From NCBI RefSeq assembly GCF_014270065.1, contig NZ_JACNME010000016.1, forward strand, positions 1 to 64,000: 64,000 nt of DNA, read 5' to 3'. This stretch comes from Quadrisphaera sp. RL12-1S (lineage in GTDB: Bacteria > Actinomycetota > Actinomycetes > Actinomycetales > Quadrisphaeraceae). Under the pieces are notes generated by a model, which saw only the letters and a program-made list of their open reading frames with translations, had not been told where the DNA came from and ran no database searches. The translations under genes were made by a program, and so were the position numbers. Below, in pieces: positions 9,399-19,731 of the stretch (the first letter of the stretch is position 1; each line of letters opens with the position of its first letter).

Positions 9399-10870
9399 GG
9401 GCGCACCTGCCCCGTGCCGACGGCGGACGCGCCGACCGCGGCCAGCCGGTCTCCCAGGTGCAGCAGCCCGGCGCCGTGGGAGCTCTTGACGAGCACCACG
9501 TCACCCGGCCTCAGCTCCTCGGCCAGCAGCGCCTCCGCGGCGCCGACCTCCGGGACCCACACCGACTCGTCGGCGTAAGAGCCCTCCAGCACCGCTCCGG
9601 TGTGCACCGGCCGCGCCCCCTCCCCCACGGCCACCAGCCGTGAGACGTCGAGGCGGACGGCGTACCTGCCGACCGCGTCGTGCTCGTCGCGCGCGGTGTC
9701 GCCGAGCTCCAGCATCTCCCCGATGACGGCCCAGGTGCGCCCGCCGGGGCGGCGCATGGCCTTGAGCGCCCGCAGCGCGGCGCGCACCGACTCGGGGTTG
9801 GCGTTGTAGGCGTCGTTCACCACGACGACGCCGTCGGGCCGCTCGGTGACCTCCATGCGCCACCGGCTGGCGGCGCGGGCGGCGGACAGGGCGGCGGCGA
9901 CGTCGGCGAGGTCCGCGCCGACGGCCAGCGCGCACGCCGCGGCCGCTAGCGCGTTGGAGACGTGGTGCTCGCCGTGCAGCTGCATCGAGACCGCGGCCGC
10001 GGCGCGCTCGCCGGCGGCCCCGGTCGCGAGCGTGAACGAGGGGCGGCCCTGGTCGTCCACGCGGACGTCCTCGGCCCGCACGTCGGCGTCGGCGCCCCAC
10101 CCGAAGGTCACCACGCGGGCGCGGGTGCGCTCGGCCATGGCGGCCACGCGGTGGTCGTCCGCGTTGAGGACGGCGACCCCGCCGTCGGCCGCCGCGGGCA
10201 GGGACTCCACCAGCTCGCCCTTGGCCACGGCGATGGCCTCCGGGCTGCCGAACTCCCCCACGTGGGCGCTGCCGACGTTGAGCACGGCGCCGACGCGGGG
10301 CCGGGCCAGCTCGCACAGGTGGGCGATGTGGCCGACGCCGCGGGCGCCCATCTCCACCACGAGGGAGCGGGTGCCCTCCTCCACGCGGAGCAGGGTCAGC
10401 GGCACGCCGAGCTCGTTGTTGTAGGAGCCGGGCGGGGCCACCACGGGACCGAGGGGCGCGAGCACGGCGGCCAGGAGGTCCTTGGTGCTCGTCTTGCCCG
10501 AGCTCCCGGTGACCCCGACCACGTCGAACGGCGCGTCGAGGTCCGGGTCGTCCGCGAGGGCGCGGCGGCGCGCCAGCACCTCCGCGGCCAGTGCCGGGAG
10601 GGCGTCCAGCACGCGGCCGGGGACGACGACGGCGGGCACGTCCTCGCCGAGGTCGCGCTCGGCGAGGACCGCCACCGCGCCGGCGCCCAGCGCCGCGGCG
10701 GCGTAGTCGTGGCCGTCGACGCGCTCGCCCGGCACGGCGGCGAACAGGTCGCCGCCGGTGGCGGCGCGGGAGTCGACCACCACGCCGCTGACCTCGGCGG
10801 CGGCGTCGGCCCCTCCGGTGAGGCGACCGCCGGTGGCGGCCGCGACGTCTCCTAGCGCGATCGGGATCAT
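9395..10870 (-). CDS. murF: UDP-MurNAc-tripeptide--D-Ala-D-Ala ligase MurF
   Basis: Mur ligase that attaches D-Ala-D-Ala and so completes the pentapeptide precursor. The 491-residue protein has the MurF N-terminal substrate domain ([20 protein letters not shown]), the P-loop [13 protein letters not shown], the [12 protein letters not shown] block and the C-terminal [15 protein letters not shown] motif. ATG at 10870 overlaps the murE stop. Order and overlaps place it in the same transcript as murE and mraY. Confidence 0.97.
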   Translation of the reverse strand: MIPIALGDVAAATGGRLTGGADAAAEVSGVVVDSRAATGGDLFAAVPGERVDGHDYAAAALGAGAVAVLAERDLGEDVPAVVVPGRVLDALPALAAEVLARRRALADDPDLDAPFDVVGVTGSSGKTSTKDLLAAVLAPLGPVVAPPGSYNNELGVPLTLLRVEEGTRSLVVEMGARGVGHIAHLCELARPRVGAVLNVGSAHVGEFGSPEAIAVAKGELVESLPAAADGGVAVLNADDHRVAAMAERTRARVVTFGWGADADVRAEDVRVDDQGRPSFTLATGAAGERAAAAVSMQLHGEHHVSNALAAAACALAVGADLADVAAALSAARAASRWRMEVTERPDGVVVVNDAYNANPESVRAALRALKAMRRPGGRTWAVIGEMLELGDTARDEHDAVGRYAVRLDVSRLVAVGEGARPVHTGAVLEGSYADESVWVPEVGAAEALLAEELRPGDVVLVKSSHGAGLLHLGDRLAAVGASAVGTGQVRP

Positions 10871-12594
10871 GCGCGCACCTCCGTGGCGGCCGCCAGCGCG
10901 GCGGCGAGCTCTTCGCGGTCGTCGAAGGGGTGGACGGCCCCGCCGACCTCCTGGCCGCGCTCGTGGCCCTTGCCCGCCACGAGCACCGCGCCGCCGGGTC
11001 CGCCGGCCAGCGCGAGGGCCACCCCGCGGGCCACGGCCTCGCGGCGGTCAGCGACCTCCACCACCTCGACCACCTCGACGTCCCCGTCCCCGACGTCCCC
11101 CGGGTGGCCCGACGCGCCGCTGCGGGCGCCGGCCAGCACGGCGGCGCGGATCACGGCCGGGTCCTCCGAGCGGGGGTTGTCGTCCGTGACCACCACGGCG
11201 TCCGCACCGGCCGCGGCGGCGGCGCCCATCGCGGGCCGCTTGCCCGGGTCGCGGTCTCCGCCGGCGCCGAGCACCACCACGAGGCGGCCGGCGGTGGCGG
11301 GGCGCAGCGCCGCGAGGGCGGCGGCCACCGCGTCCGGGGTGTGGGCGTAGTCGACCACCCCCACGGGCAGGTGCGCGGCCAGGTCGGCGGGGACGCCCGG
11401 CGGGGGCGCGACCACCTCCATGCGCCCGGGCACCCCGCGCGCCGCCGCCAGCGCGGCGGCCGCGGCGGCCGGGTCGTGCCCGGCCGCGGCCAAGACGGCC
11501 ACGGCGACGGCCGTGTTGGCCACGTTGAAGGTGCCGGGCAGCGGGCTGGCGGCCCGGACGAGCACGCCGCCCGGCCCGGTGAGCTCGAAGGCCGAGCCGG
11601 GGCGCCCGTCGCCGCGCTCGCGCACGCTCGCGGGGTCCACGCGCCAGTCGGCCGCCGCGCCCTCCGTCGCGCCGTCCGTCGTCGTCGTGCTCACGGTGGC
11701 GGTGGGCACGCCGGCGGCGCGGCTGCGCTCAGCCAGGCGGCGACCCCAGGCGTCGTCGACGCAGACCACGGCCGCGCGCGCCCGCTCGGGCGTGAAGAGC
11801 GCGGCCTTGGCGGAGAAGTAGTCCTCCATCGTGGGGTGGAAGTCGAGGTGGTCCTGGGACAGGTTGGTGAAGGCGGCGACGTCGAGCACGAGCCCGTCCA
11901 CCCGGTGCAGCACCACGGCGTGGCTGGAGACCTCCAGCGCCGCGGCGCGCGCGCCGCGCTCGACGGCGAGCGCCAGCAGGGCGTGCAGGTCGGGCGCCTC
12001 CGGCGTGGTGCGGGCGCTGGGCAGCTCCTCGCCGGCGATGCGCGTGCACACGGTGCCCACCAGCGCGGTGGGCGTGCCGAGCTGCTCCAGCGCGGACTCC
12101 AGCAGGGTGGTGACGGTGGTCTTGCCGTTGGTGCCGGTGACGCCGAGCACCTGCAGGTGCCGCGCGGGCTCGCCCCACACCAGGGCGCTGGCGGCGCCCA
12201 GCACGGCGCGCGGGTCGTCGACGACGACGGCGGGCAGCTCCGCGCCGTCCGCGGCGGCCAGGCGCGCGCCCTCGGCGTCGGTCAGCAGGGCGACGGCGCC
12301 CAGCGAGGCGGCCTGCGCGGCGAACCGGGCCCCGTGGGTGCGGGCGCCGGGCAGCGCGGCGTAGAGGTCTCCGGGGCGCGCGCGCCGGGAGTCGAGCACC
12401 GCGCCCGTGACCACGAGGCGCTCCGCGCCGGCCGGTGCGGAGCCGCCGACCAGGGCCGCGACGTCCGCCAGCGGTCGCCCGGGCGCGCGCAGGGGCCGGG
12501 AGTCGCGAGCGGGCACGGCGAGCACGCTACCCGGCCCGCGCGGCGCCTCCGGGGCGTTCTCGGCGAGCGCGCGGGGAGAGGACTTGTGGATCAC
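10867..12594 (-). CDS. murE: UDP-MurNAc-tripeptide synthetase MurE, mesoDAP type
   Basis: Mur ligase adding the third stem residue. The P-loop [29 protein letters not shown] and VDYAHTPDAV segments define MurE. The DNPR motif (VTDDNPRSEDP) is the meso-diaminopimelate signature of the family, so a mesoDAP wall is expected. The frame gives 575 residues from GTG at 12594, longer than the usual 490-520; a GTG about 24 codons downstream (VLAVPARDSRPL) is an equally plausible start because the first residues are not conserved. A Thr-rich VSTTTTDGATEG insert lies mid-protein. It begins 31 bp after ftsI. Confidence 0.95.
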   Translation of the reverse strand: MIHKSSPRALAENAPEAPRGPGSVLAVPARDSRPLRAPGRPLADVAALVGGSAPAGAERLVVTGAVLDSRRARPGDLYAALPGARTHGARFAAQAASLGAVALLTDAEGARLAAADGAELPAVVVDDPRAVLGAASALVWGEPARHLQVLGVTGTNGKTTVTTLLESALEQLGTPTALVGTVCTRIAGEELPSARTTPEAPDLHALLALAVERGARAAALEVSSHAVVLHRVDGLVLDVAAFTNLSQDHLDFHPTMEDYFSAKAALFTPERARAAVVCVDDAWGRRLAERSRAAGVPTATVSTTTTDGATEGAAADWRVDPASVRERGDGRPGSAFELTGPGGVLVRAASPLPGTFNVANTAVAVAVLAAAGHDPAAAAAALAAARGVPGRMEVVAPPPGVPADLAAHLPVGVVDYAHTPDAVAAALAALRPATAGRLVVVLGAGGDRDPGKRPAMGAAAAAGADAVVVTDDNPRSEDPAVIRAAVLAGARSGASGHPGDVGDGDVEVVEVVEVADRREAVARGVALALAGGPGGAVLVAGKGHERGQEVGGAVHPFDDREELAAALAAATEVRA

Positions 12595-12625
12595 AGGGCG
12601 CCGCCTCTGCCCGTGGCCTGCGCGC

Positions 12626-14647
12626 TCACTGCCAGGTCAGCGGCGGCAGCTGGGCGGGGGCGCCGCTGGGCACGATCCCCTCCTTGCCGAGGGCGTAGCC
12701 CATGACGTCGGAGAAGACCGGCGCCGCGACGGTGCCGCCGTAGTGGTCCGTCTGCGGGTGCTGGACGATCACGGCGACGACGAGCTGGGGGTCGTCCGCG
12801 GGCGCCATGCCGATGAAGGACGCCGTGTACTGGGACTTGCCGGTGGCGCGGCTGGCGGGCAGGTCCTCCGCGGTGCCGGTCTTGCCGGCCACCCGGAAGC
12901 CGGGGACGGCGGCGTTGAGGCCCGTGCCGTCGGAGGAGACCACGCCCTCGAGCATGTTCGTGACCTGCGCGGCGGTCTGCTGGCTGACCACGCGCGTGCC
13001 CGCGCCGGCGCTCGCGGGGGTGTAGACCCCGTCGGGGGCTGTGGTGCCGGCGACGATGCTCGGCGGCACCCGGACCCCGCCGTTGGCGATGGTGGCGTAC
13101 ACGCCGGCCGCCTGGAGGGCGTTGACGCCGTACCCCTGCCCGAAGAGCACGTTGAACTCCTGGCGCCCGTCCCACTTCTGGTAGGGGTCGAGCAGGCCGC
13201 GGGTCTCGCCGGGCAGCCCCAGCTGCTGGTCGCCGATGCCGAACGCCTTGAGGTAGTCGTAGCGCTGCTCGGGGGTCAGCTGCGAGCCCACCTCGACGGT
13301 GCCGACGTTGGAGGACTCGGCGAGCACCCCGGCGAAGGTCAGCTTCTCCACGCCGTGCGGGTGGGAGTCGTTGACCGATCCCGCGTCGCGGGCTCCGGGC
13401 AGCTTCATGCTGTACGGCACCGACAGCTGGGTCTCCGGGGTGGCCTTGCCCTGCTCGATGGCGGCGGCGGCGGTGATGAGCTTGCCGGTGGAGCCGGGCT
13501 CGAAGACGTCCTCGAGCGACCTGTTGTGGCGCAGCGCCTCGGGCGTCGCGCCCGGGTCGGCCGGGTCGATCGACCCCGACTCCGCCAGGGCGAGGACCTG
13601 CCCCGTCTTGGTCATGACCACCACGGAGACCCAGTCGGCCTTCTCCTTGGCCGCCTGGGCGGCGGCGGCGTTCTGCGCGTAGAACTGGATGTCGTCGTCG
13701 AGGGTGAGGCGCACGTCCCTGCCGTCGACGGCGGGGGTGTTGCTGGACTCCCCCAGCGGGATCCGCTGGCCCCGGGCGCCGCGCTCGTAGAGCAGCTGGC
13801 CGTCGGTGCCGGTGAGCGTCTTGTCCTCGGCGAGCTCCAGCCCGGCCAGGGCGGTGCCGTCCTGGCCGACGTACCCGACGAGGTTGCCGGCCGTGGTGCC
13901 CGCCGGGTAGGTCCGCTCCTCGTCGGGCTCGGAGAAGATCCCGGGGATCTTGAGCGCCTGCACCGCGCGCCACTGCTCGGGTGTGAGGCCCTTGGCCAGG
14001 TACGTGAACTGCAGGGGCTTCCCGCTGGCGCCCGTGCGCGGGGTCAGGAGGGTGACCAGCTGGGCCTCGGGCACGCCCAGGAGCGGCGACAGCGCCGGCG
14101 CCGCCTGCTGCGGGGTCCAGAGGGTCTTGACGTCCTTCGTCGGCCCGGTGAACAGGCTGGGGTCGGCCGTGACGTTGAACCGCTCGACGCTGGTCGCCAG
14201 CACGTCCCCGTTCCGGTCGGTGATGGTGCCGCGGACGGCGGGCACGGTGACCTTGACCAGGCGCTCCTTGAGCGCCACCTGGGCCAGCTGGTTCGTGTCG
14301 AGGGCCTGCACCTGCAGGAGGCGGCCGGTGAAGACGGCCACCACCAGCAGGAGCAGCGCCACGACGACGGCCGTGCGGCGCTGCGGCGAGCCCGTCCGCG
14401 CCTTCGCCCGGGCCTTGGGGCGGGCCGTGGGGCGCGCCTTCGGGCGGGGCGGGCGGACGGGGGCGGACGGACGGGCCGTGCGGCTCGCCGGTGCCGGTCG
14501 GCCGGTGGCCCCCGCACCGGTCCGGCCGACGGTCCGGGGGGCGCTGCGGGGGGCGCTGCGGGGTGCCGTGCGGGGCAGCGTGCCCGTGCCCGCGCGCGCG
14601 GCGGGGCGCGCGGCCGGTCGCTGCCCGGACCCGGGGGCGGGGCTCAC
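12626..14647 (-). CDS. ftsI: Septal transpeptidase FtsI (class B PBP)
   Basis: Penicillin-binding protein that crosslinks septal peptidoglycan in complex with FtsW. The 673-residue product has a long basic Pro/Ala/Arg cytoplasmic tail with SAPR repeats (about residues 1-100), one membrane segment (TAVVVALLLLVVAVFTGRLL), a PBP dimerisation domain, and the transpeptidase domain with catalytic STGK near residue 386, SSN near 444 and KTGT near 586. GTG at 14647 overlaps the ftsL stop and gives the expected tail-TM layout; upstream open frame is antisense-type translation. The tail is longer than in most homologues. Confidence 0.95.
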   Translation of the reverse strand: MSPAPGSGQRPAARPAARAGTGTLPRTAPRSAPRSAPRTVGRTGAGATGRPAPASRTARPSAPVRPPRPKARPTARPKARAKARTGSPQRRTAVVVALLLLVVAVFTGRLLQVQALDTNQLAQVALKERLVKVTVPAVRGTITDRNGDVLATSVERFNVTADPSLFTGPTKDVKTLWTPQQAAPALSPLLGVPEAQLVTLLTPRTGASGKPLQFTYLAKGLTPEQWRAVQALKIPGIFSEPDEERTYPAGTTAGNLVGYVGQDGTALAGLELAEDKTLTGTDGQLLYERGARGQRIPLGESSNTPAVDGRDVRLTLDDDIQFYAQNAAAAQAAKEKADWVSVVVMTKTGQVLALAESGSIDPADPGATPEALRHNRSLEDVFEPGSTGKLITAAAAIEQGKATPETQLSVPYSMKLPGARDAGSVNDSHPHGVEKLTFAGVLAESSNVGTVEVGSQLTPEQRYDYLKAFGIGDQQLGLPGETRGLLDPYQKWDGRQEFNVLFGQGYGVNALQAAGVYATIANGGVRVPPSIVAGTTAPDGVYTPASAGAGTRVVSQQTAAQVTNMLEGVVSSDGTGLNAAVPGFRVAGKTGTAEDLPASRATGKSQYTASFIGMAPADDPQLVVAVIVQHPQTDHYGGTVAAPVFSDVMGYALGKEGIVPSGAPAQLPPLTWQ

Positions 14648-15420
14648 GGGGTCCTCCCGGCGGTCGTCGAGGCGGTGGGTGCGGCGCCCGAGCGGGTCCG
14701 CGCCGACGCCGCGGCGCCGGCCGAGGGGCCGGCCGGGGCGCTGGCGGCCGGGCCGGTCGGGGTGGCCGTGGCGGTCGGGGTGCCTGCCGAGGGGTCGGTG
14801 GCGCTCCCGTCCGTGTCGAGGGCGCCCTGCTCGGCGGCCGCGGCCGAGGACGAGGGGGTCGACGTGGCGGTCGAGGAGCCGTCCGTCGACGACGGGTCCG
14901 CGGACGGGTCCGAGGGGGTGGGCGTGGGGGCGGCCGTGGGGCTGCCGACCACCGCCTGCGGCTGCGGCGCCTGCAGCACCAGCCACGCGCGGCGCGGCGC
15001 CTTCACCAGGCCCAGCTGCCGGGCGCGCTGGTCGACCGCGCCGGGCGAGCTGACCTGCTGCAGGTGCTCGGTGAGGGCCTGCTCCTGCTCGGCCAGCTGG
15101 GTCTGCTGGGCCTGCAGCCGCTGCTCGGCGTAGCTGCCGCCGGAGAGCGCGATGTTGGTCCACAGGGCCACCAGCAGCGAGGCCACCAGCACGGCGCCGC
15201 AGAGCACCACGGTGCGCGCCCTCCCGCGCCCGGCCCTCGGGGCCAGCGGCGCGGCGGCCCGGGTGGCCGCCCGGGTGCCGGTGCGGGCCGCGGGCCGCGC
15301 CGCCCGCGCCACGGGCCGGCGCACGCCCCTCGGCGGCCGGGGTGCGTGCGGCACCCGCCCGCCCTCGCGCTGGGCGGCGGTGGTCGTCGTCGTCGTCGTC
15401 GTCCCGGTGGAGGGGGTCAT
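14644..15420 (-). CDS. ftsL: FtsL-like divisome protein with long Ser/Thr/Pro-rich tail
   Basis: Position between rsmH and ftsI, a single membrane segment ([20 protein letters not shown]) and a following coiled-coil ([26 protein letters not shown]) identify an FtsL-type bitopic protein that would bind FtsQ and FtsB. The [11 protein letters not shown] block after the coiled-coil is typical of actinobacterial homologues. It is 258 residues, roughly twice a usual FtsL, because of an extracytoplasmic Ser/Thr/Pro/Ala-rich tail of about 115 residues and a Thr-run N-terminus ([13 protein letters not shown]) written by ACG repeats. ATG overlaps the rsmH stop. Confidence 0.85.
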   Translation of the reverse strand: MTPSTGTTTTTTTTAAQREGGRVPHAPRPPRGVRRPVARAARPAARTGTRAATRAAAPLAPRAGRGRARTVVLCGAVLVASLLVALWTNIALSGGSYAEQRLQAQQTQLAEQEQALTEHLQQVSSPGAVDQRARQLGLVKAPRRAWLVLQAPQPQAVVGSPTAAPTPTPSDPSADPSSTDGSSTATSTPSSSAAAAEQGALDTDGSATDPSAGTPTATATPTGPAASAPAGPSAGAAASARTRSGAAPTASTTAGRTP

Positions 15421-16454
15421 GCGCGGCCCCCCGGGGCCGGCACCCGGCCGGGGCGGACGCGCTCGGCGGCGCGCAGGCGGACCGGGGCGGAGCGCGGGTT
15501 GGCGGCCAGCTCGGCCTCGTCGGCGCGCTCGGCGCCGCGGGTGAGCAGCTGGAAGCGGGGGGCGTGCTCCGGGGGCTCGAACGGCAGGCCCGGCGGCGCG
15601 GTGCTCGTGGTGGCCACGGCGAGGGTCTGCTTGACGATCCGGTCCTCGAGGGACTGGTAGCTCATCACCACCAGGCGCCCGCCCACGGCGAGGGCGTCCA
15701 GGGCCGCGGGCACGGCGCCGCGCAGCGCGTCGAGCTCCCGGTTCACCTCGATGCGCAGCGCCTGGAAGGTGCGCTTGGCGGGGTTGCCACCGGTGCGGCG
15801 GGCGGGGGCCGGGATGGAGTCGCGCACCAGGTCGACCAGGCGCAGCGTGCCGCTGAACGGCTCACGGGCCCGCTCGCGCACCACGTTGTCGGCGATGCGC
15901 CGGGCGAACTTCTCCTCGCCGTAGACGTGCAGCACGCGCGACAGGTCGCGCGCGTCGTAGGTGTTGAGGACGTCGGCGGCGGTCAGGCCCGAGGTGGGGT
16001 CCATCCGCATGTCGAGCGGGGCGTCGCGGGCGTAGGAGAAGCCGCGGTCCACCTCGTCCAGCTGCAGGGAGCTGACGCCGAGGTCCATGAGCACCCCGTG
16101 CACCTCGCGAACGCGCAGGTCGGCGAGGACGTCGGGCAGCTCGTCGTAGACGGCGCGGACGAGCGTGGCGCGCTCGCCGAACCGCTCCAGGCGGGCGCCG
16201 GCGATGGCCAGGGCCTGGGGGTCCCTGTCGATGGCCACGAGGCGTGCGGCCGGCAGGCGCTCCAGCAGCGCCTCGCTGTGGCCGCCCATCCCGAGGGTGG
16301 TGTCGACGACGACGGGCGCGGTGCCGTCCGGGCGCGGCTGCAGGGCCGGGGCAAGCAGGTCGACGCAGCGGTCGAGCAGGACGGGCACGTGCCGCTCGCC
16401 CGGGGACCGGTGCTCGCGCTCGGCGGGGTCGGGAGCGGGCAGGGCGTCGTCCAC
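15417..16454 (-). CDS. rsmH: 16S rRNA (cytosine1402-N4)-methyltransferase RsmH
   Basis: SAM-dependent methyltransferase of the decoding site, by convention encoded at the head of the dcw cluster (mraW). The 345 residues include [17 protein letters not shown] (SAM-binding loop), [35 protein letters not shown] and [13 protein letters not shown], all family hallmarks. The start is GTG at 16454, preceded by a strong GGGAGGAG Shine-Dalgarno about 8 nt upstream. A promoter-like pair lies about 60-90 bp upstream. Confidence 0.97.
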   Translation of the reverse strand: MDDALPAPDPAEREHRSPGERHVPVLLDRCVDLLAPALQPRPDGTAPVVVDTTLGMGGHSEALLERLPAARLVAIDRDPQALAIAGARLERFGERATLVRAVYDELPDVLADLRVREVHGVLMDLGVSSLQLDEVDRGFSYARDAPLDMRMDPTSGLTAADVLNTYDARDLSRVLHVYGEEKFARRIADNVVRERAREPFSGTLRLVDLVRDSIPAPARRTGGNPAKRTFQALRIEVNRELDALRGAVPAALDALAVGGRLVVMSYQSLEDRIVKQTLAVATTSTAPPGLPFEPPEHAPRFQLLTRGAERADEAELAANPRSAPVRLRAAERVRPGRVPAPGGRA

Positions 16455-16805
16455 GTGCGCTCCTCCCGTCGGCGGCTGGGGTCAGGCTCGGGTCCGGCTC
16501 GGATCAGCAGGTGCTGACGCTACTGATGGGACGATTGTGACTCAAGTGACGAGCCAGGCAGCGCCCCACCCATCGTGCACGCCCGACGGGCTCTCGCGGG
16601 CACATCCGGCCCGGCACGCCGCACGGCCAGGTCCCCATCCGCTCCGACGGGCCGGGGAAGTGGCCCGCGCGGCCTGACACCGGGGAAGGTGCGTCAGGAC
16701 GCGAGGAGCGGCTGGAGGCCTGGCCGTGCGGGGTCCCGCAGACCGGCTGCCGCGAGCGCCGTCGACGGGCGCCTCAGCGGCGGCCCGCAGACGGCTCGCC
16801 GGCGC
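16455..16805 (-). other. mraZ-rsmH gap (leader and promoter region)
   Basis: These 351 bp between the mraZ stop and the rsmH start contain no convincing gene. Only the promoter pair at 16517-16545 and the rsmH ribosome-binding site stand out; the rest (16550-16805) shows nothing recognisable. In most relatives mraZ and rsmH are closer, so the gap fits the idea of a second transcription start. Confidence 0.5.
16517..16545 (-). promoter_or_regulatory. Predicted rsmH promoter (TTGAGT-17 bp-TAGCGT)
   Basis: Reading the minus strand, TTGAGT (16545-16540) is followed after exactly 17 bp by TAGCGT (16522-16517), a good fit to a housekeeping actinobacterial promoter (TTGACA / TANNNT). Transcription would begin near 16510 and give a leader of about 55 nt before rsmH. 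Assignment is from sequence alone. Confidence 0.6.
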
Positions 16806-17237
16806 TCACAGCAGCCCCGGCAGGTCGTCGAGGGTCACGAGGTCGTAGCCGGACTCCGCCTGCGCGAAGCGCTCGCGCCACGCCGCCTCGTCCCAGACCT
16901 CCAGCCGCTCGCCGGCGCCCACCACGGCCACCTCGCGGTCCAGGCCCGCGAAGGAGCGCAGCACCGGGGGCACCGTGAAGCGGCCCTGCTTGTCCAGCTC
17001 CTCCTCCGAGGCGCCGGCCAGCATGACGCGCAGGTAGTCCCGCACGGCGGGGTTGGTGGCGGTGGCCGCCCTCAGCTCCGCGTAGCGCCGCTCGAAGTCC
17101 GCCCTGGGGTAGGCGTGCAGGCAGGGCCCCTGGCCGCGGGTCAGGTAGAAGCCCCCGGCCAGCGCCTCGCGGTAGCGCGAGGGGACGAGAAGGCGCCCCT
17201 TGTCGTCCAGGCGCGGGGTGTGCGTGCCGACGAACAC
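16806..17237 (-). CDS. mraZ: Transcriptional regulator MraZ
   Basis: DNA-binding protein of the AbrB/MraZ fold that represses its own dcw operon and also associates with the nucleoid. The 143 residues are the normal family length, with two SpoVT/AbrB-like repeats: FVGTHTPRLDDKGRLLVPSR near the start and LDKQGRFTVPPVLRSFAGL near the middle. The GTG start at 17237 has an AGGTG ribosome-binding site in GGGGGAGGTG upstream. It is the first gene of the cluster and is divergent from the MoxR operon. Confidence 0.96.
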   Translation of the reverse strand: MFVGTHTPRLDDKGRLLVPSRYREALAGGFYLTRGQGPCLHAYPRADFERRYAELRAATATNPAVRDYLRVMLAGASEEELDKQGRFTVPPVLRSFAGLDREVAVVGAGERLEVWDEAAWRERFAQAESGYDLVTLDDLPGLL

Positions 17238-17288
17238 GGGCCGGCACCTCCCCCGTTCGGGAGCGTGGCCGTCCCCCGCTCCGCATGG

Positions 17289-17314
17289 CTCCACGTTACT
17301 CCACTCCGCTCCAC
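17289..17314 (-). promoter_or_regulatory. Three phased GTGGAG repeats (putative MraZ operator)
   Basis: CTCCAC on the plus strand (GTGGAG on the minus strand) occurs at 17289-17294, 17299-17304 and 17309-17314, an exact 10-bp period, 52-77 bp upstream of the mraZ start. MraZ regulators bind arrays of short direct repeats at helical-turn spacing in this position. A TAACGT -10-like box (17293-17298, minus strand) overlaps the array, as expected for autorepression. Confidence 0.7.
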
Positions 17315-17441
17315 CGACGGGGCGTCTCGCCCCACCCGGCACCGTCCGTGCGGGCCCCCTCCGCGCGGGCTGGGCGCGGGCCGGGGAGGGGGTGATCGGC
17401 TGTGGACTGCGGTGGTCAGGGCTGTGACGTACGGTTCGACC

Positions 17442-18434
<993 letters not shown>

Positions 18435-18441
18435 CCGCGCC

Positions 18442-19731
18442 GTGGCGCGCGTCAGGGCCGGGCTGCCTCGGGCGGTGCGCTCCCTGGGGCTGACCCGCCG
18501 CGGCCGCGCCCTGCTCGTGGTGGGTGCGCTGCTGGGCCTCGGGGGCCTGTGGCAGGGGCAGCAGGCGCTCCTGCGCGTGGCGCTGCTCGTGCTGCTCCTG
18601 CCGCTGGTCTCCCTCGGGCTGGCCGCGCTGGCCAGCACGGCCCTGGGCGTGCGGCGATCCACCACGCCGTCCCGGGCCGTGGTGGGCCAGCCGTGCCGGG
18701 TGCGCCTCGACCTGCGCAACCCCGGGCGCGTCCCCACGCCGGTGCTGCTCGCCCAGGACCACCTGCCCGCAGGCTGGCCGCGGGCACCCCGCTTCACCGT
18801 GGACCCGCTGCCCCCGGGCGGCCGGGCCGCGGTGGCCTACTCCGCGGTCCCGCCGCAGCGCGGGCACCACCGCCTCGGTCCCCTGCGGGTGCGCGTGACC
18901 GACCCGCTCGGGCTGTGCGAGCTGCCCGCGCGCTCCGGAGGCCGGGGCGACGTGCTGGTGCTCCCCGCCACCGTCCCCGTGCCCGGGGCCGCGTCGCTGC
19001 TCACCGGCCGCGGCGGCGACGACGCCGGCGGCGGGGCGGGCACCGCCTCCGGCGAGCGCGGCACGAGCACGCGCGAGTACCGCGCCGGCGACGACGTGCG
19101 CCGCGTGCACTGGCGCTCCACCGCGCGGCGCGGCGAGCTCATGGTCCGCCAGGACGAGCAGCCCCGGCAGCGCCGCGGGGCCGTGGTGCTCGACCGCCGC
19201 CCCGGCGCCTTCCCCGACGCGGCCGCCTTCGAGCGCGCGGTCTCCGCGGCCGCCTCGCTGGCCGTCTCCCTGCACGACGCCGGCGCCGCCGTGCACCTGG
19301 AGCTGGCCCCGCCAGGCGCCACGGCGGCCACTCGCGCCACGGGGCGCGAGCCCCTGCTGGAGGCGCTGGCCCTCGTCGACCTCGGCGACGAGGGCTCGCT
19401 CACCGCCGCCGTGACCTCCGCGGCGGGCGGGCGCAGCGCGGCCGAGGCCCGCGACGGCGTGCTGGCCGTGGTGGCCGGGTCCCTGGCGCGCGCGGACGCC
19501 GAGCTGCTGGCCGGGGTGCAGCGCGCCGCCGCACCGGGCGCGCGGCGGCGGGCGGCGGCGCTCGCCGTGCTCGCGGCGCCGGCGGCACCGGGCGCCGTCG
19601 AGCTGCTGCTGCGCGCCGGGTGGTCGGTGCTGGACCTGTCCGAGGGCGAGGCGCTCGCCGACGCCTGGCTGCGCGCCAGGGAGCCTGTCGCCGCGGCGGC
19701 GCCGGCGGGAGCGGGAGGGGTGGCGTCATGA
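18442..19731 (+). CDS. DUF58 domain protein
   Basis: Membrane-anchored DUF58 protein, a usual partner of MoxR ATPases. Two hydrophobic segments lie near the N-terminus (ALLVVGALLGLGGLWQ and LLRVALLVLLLPLVSLGLAAL); the DUF58 core signature YRAGDDVRRVHWRSTARRGE is at about residues 213-232. Length 429 is ordinary. It begins 7 bp after moxR and overlaps the next gene (ATGA). The role is inferred from the conserved trio; no enzymatic residues are known for the family. Confidence 0.9.
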   Translation: MARVRAGLPRAVRSLGLTRRGRALLVVGALLGLGGLWQGQQALLRVALLVLLLPLVSLGLAALASTALGVRRSTTPSRAVVGQPCRVRLDLRNPGRVPTPVLLAQDHLPAGWPRAPRFTVDPLPPGGRAAVAYSAVPPQRGHHRLGPLRVRVTDPLGLCELPARSGGRGDVLVLPATVPVPGAASLLTGRGGDDAGGGAGTASGERGTSTREYRAGDDVRRVHWRSTARRGELMVRQDEQPRQRRGAVVLDRRPGAFPDAAAFERAVSAAASLAVSLHDAGAAVHLELAPPGATAATRATGREPLLEALALVDLGDEGSLTAAVTSAAGGRSAAEARDGVLAVVAGSLARADAELLAGVQRAAAPGARRRAAALAVLAAPAAPGAVELLLRAGWSVLDLSEGEALADAWLRAREPVAAAAPAGAGGVAS

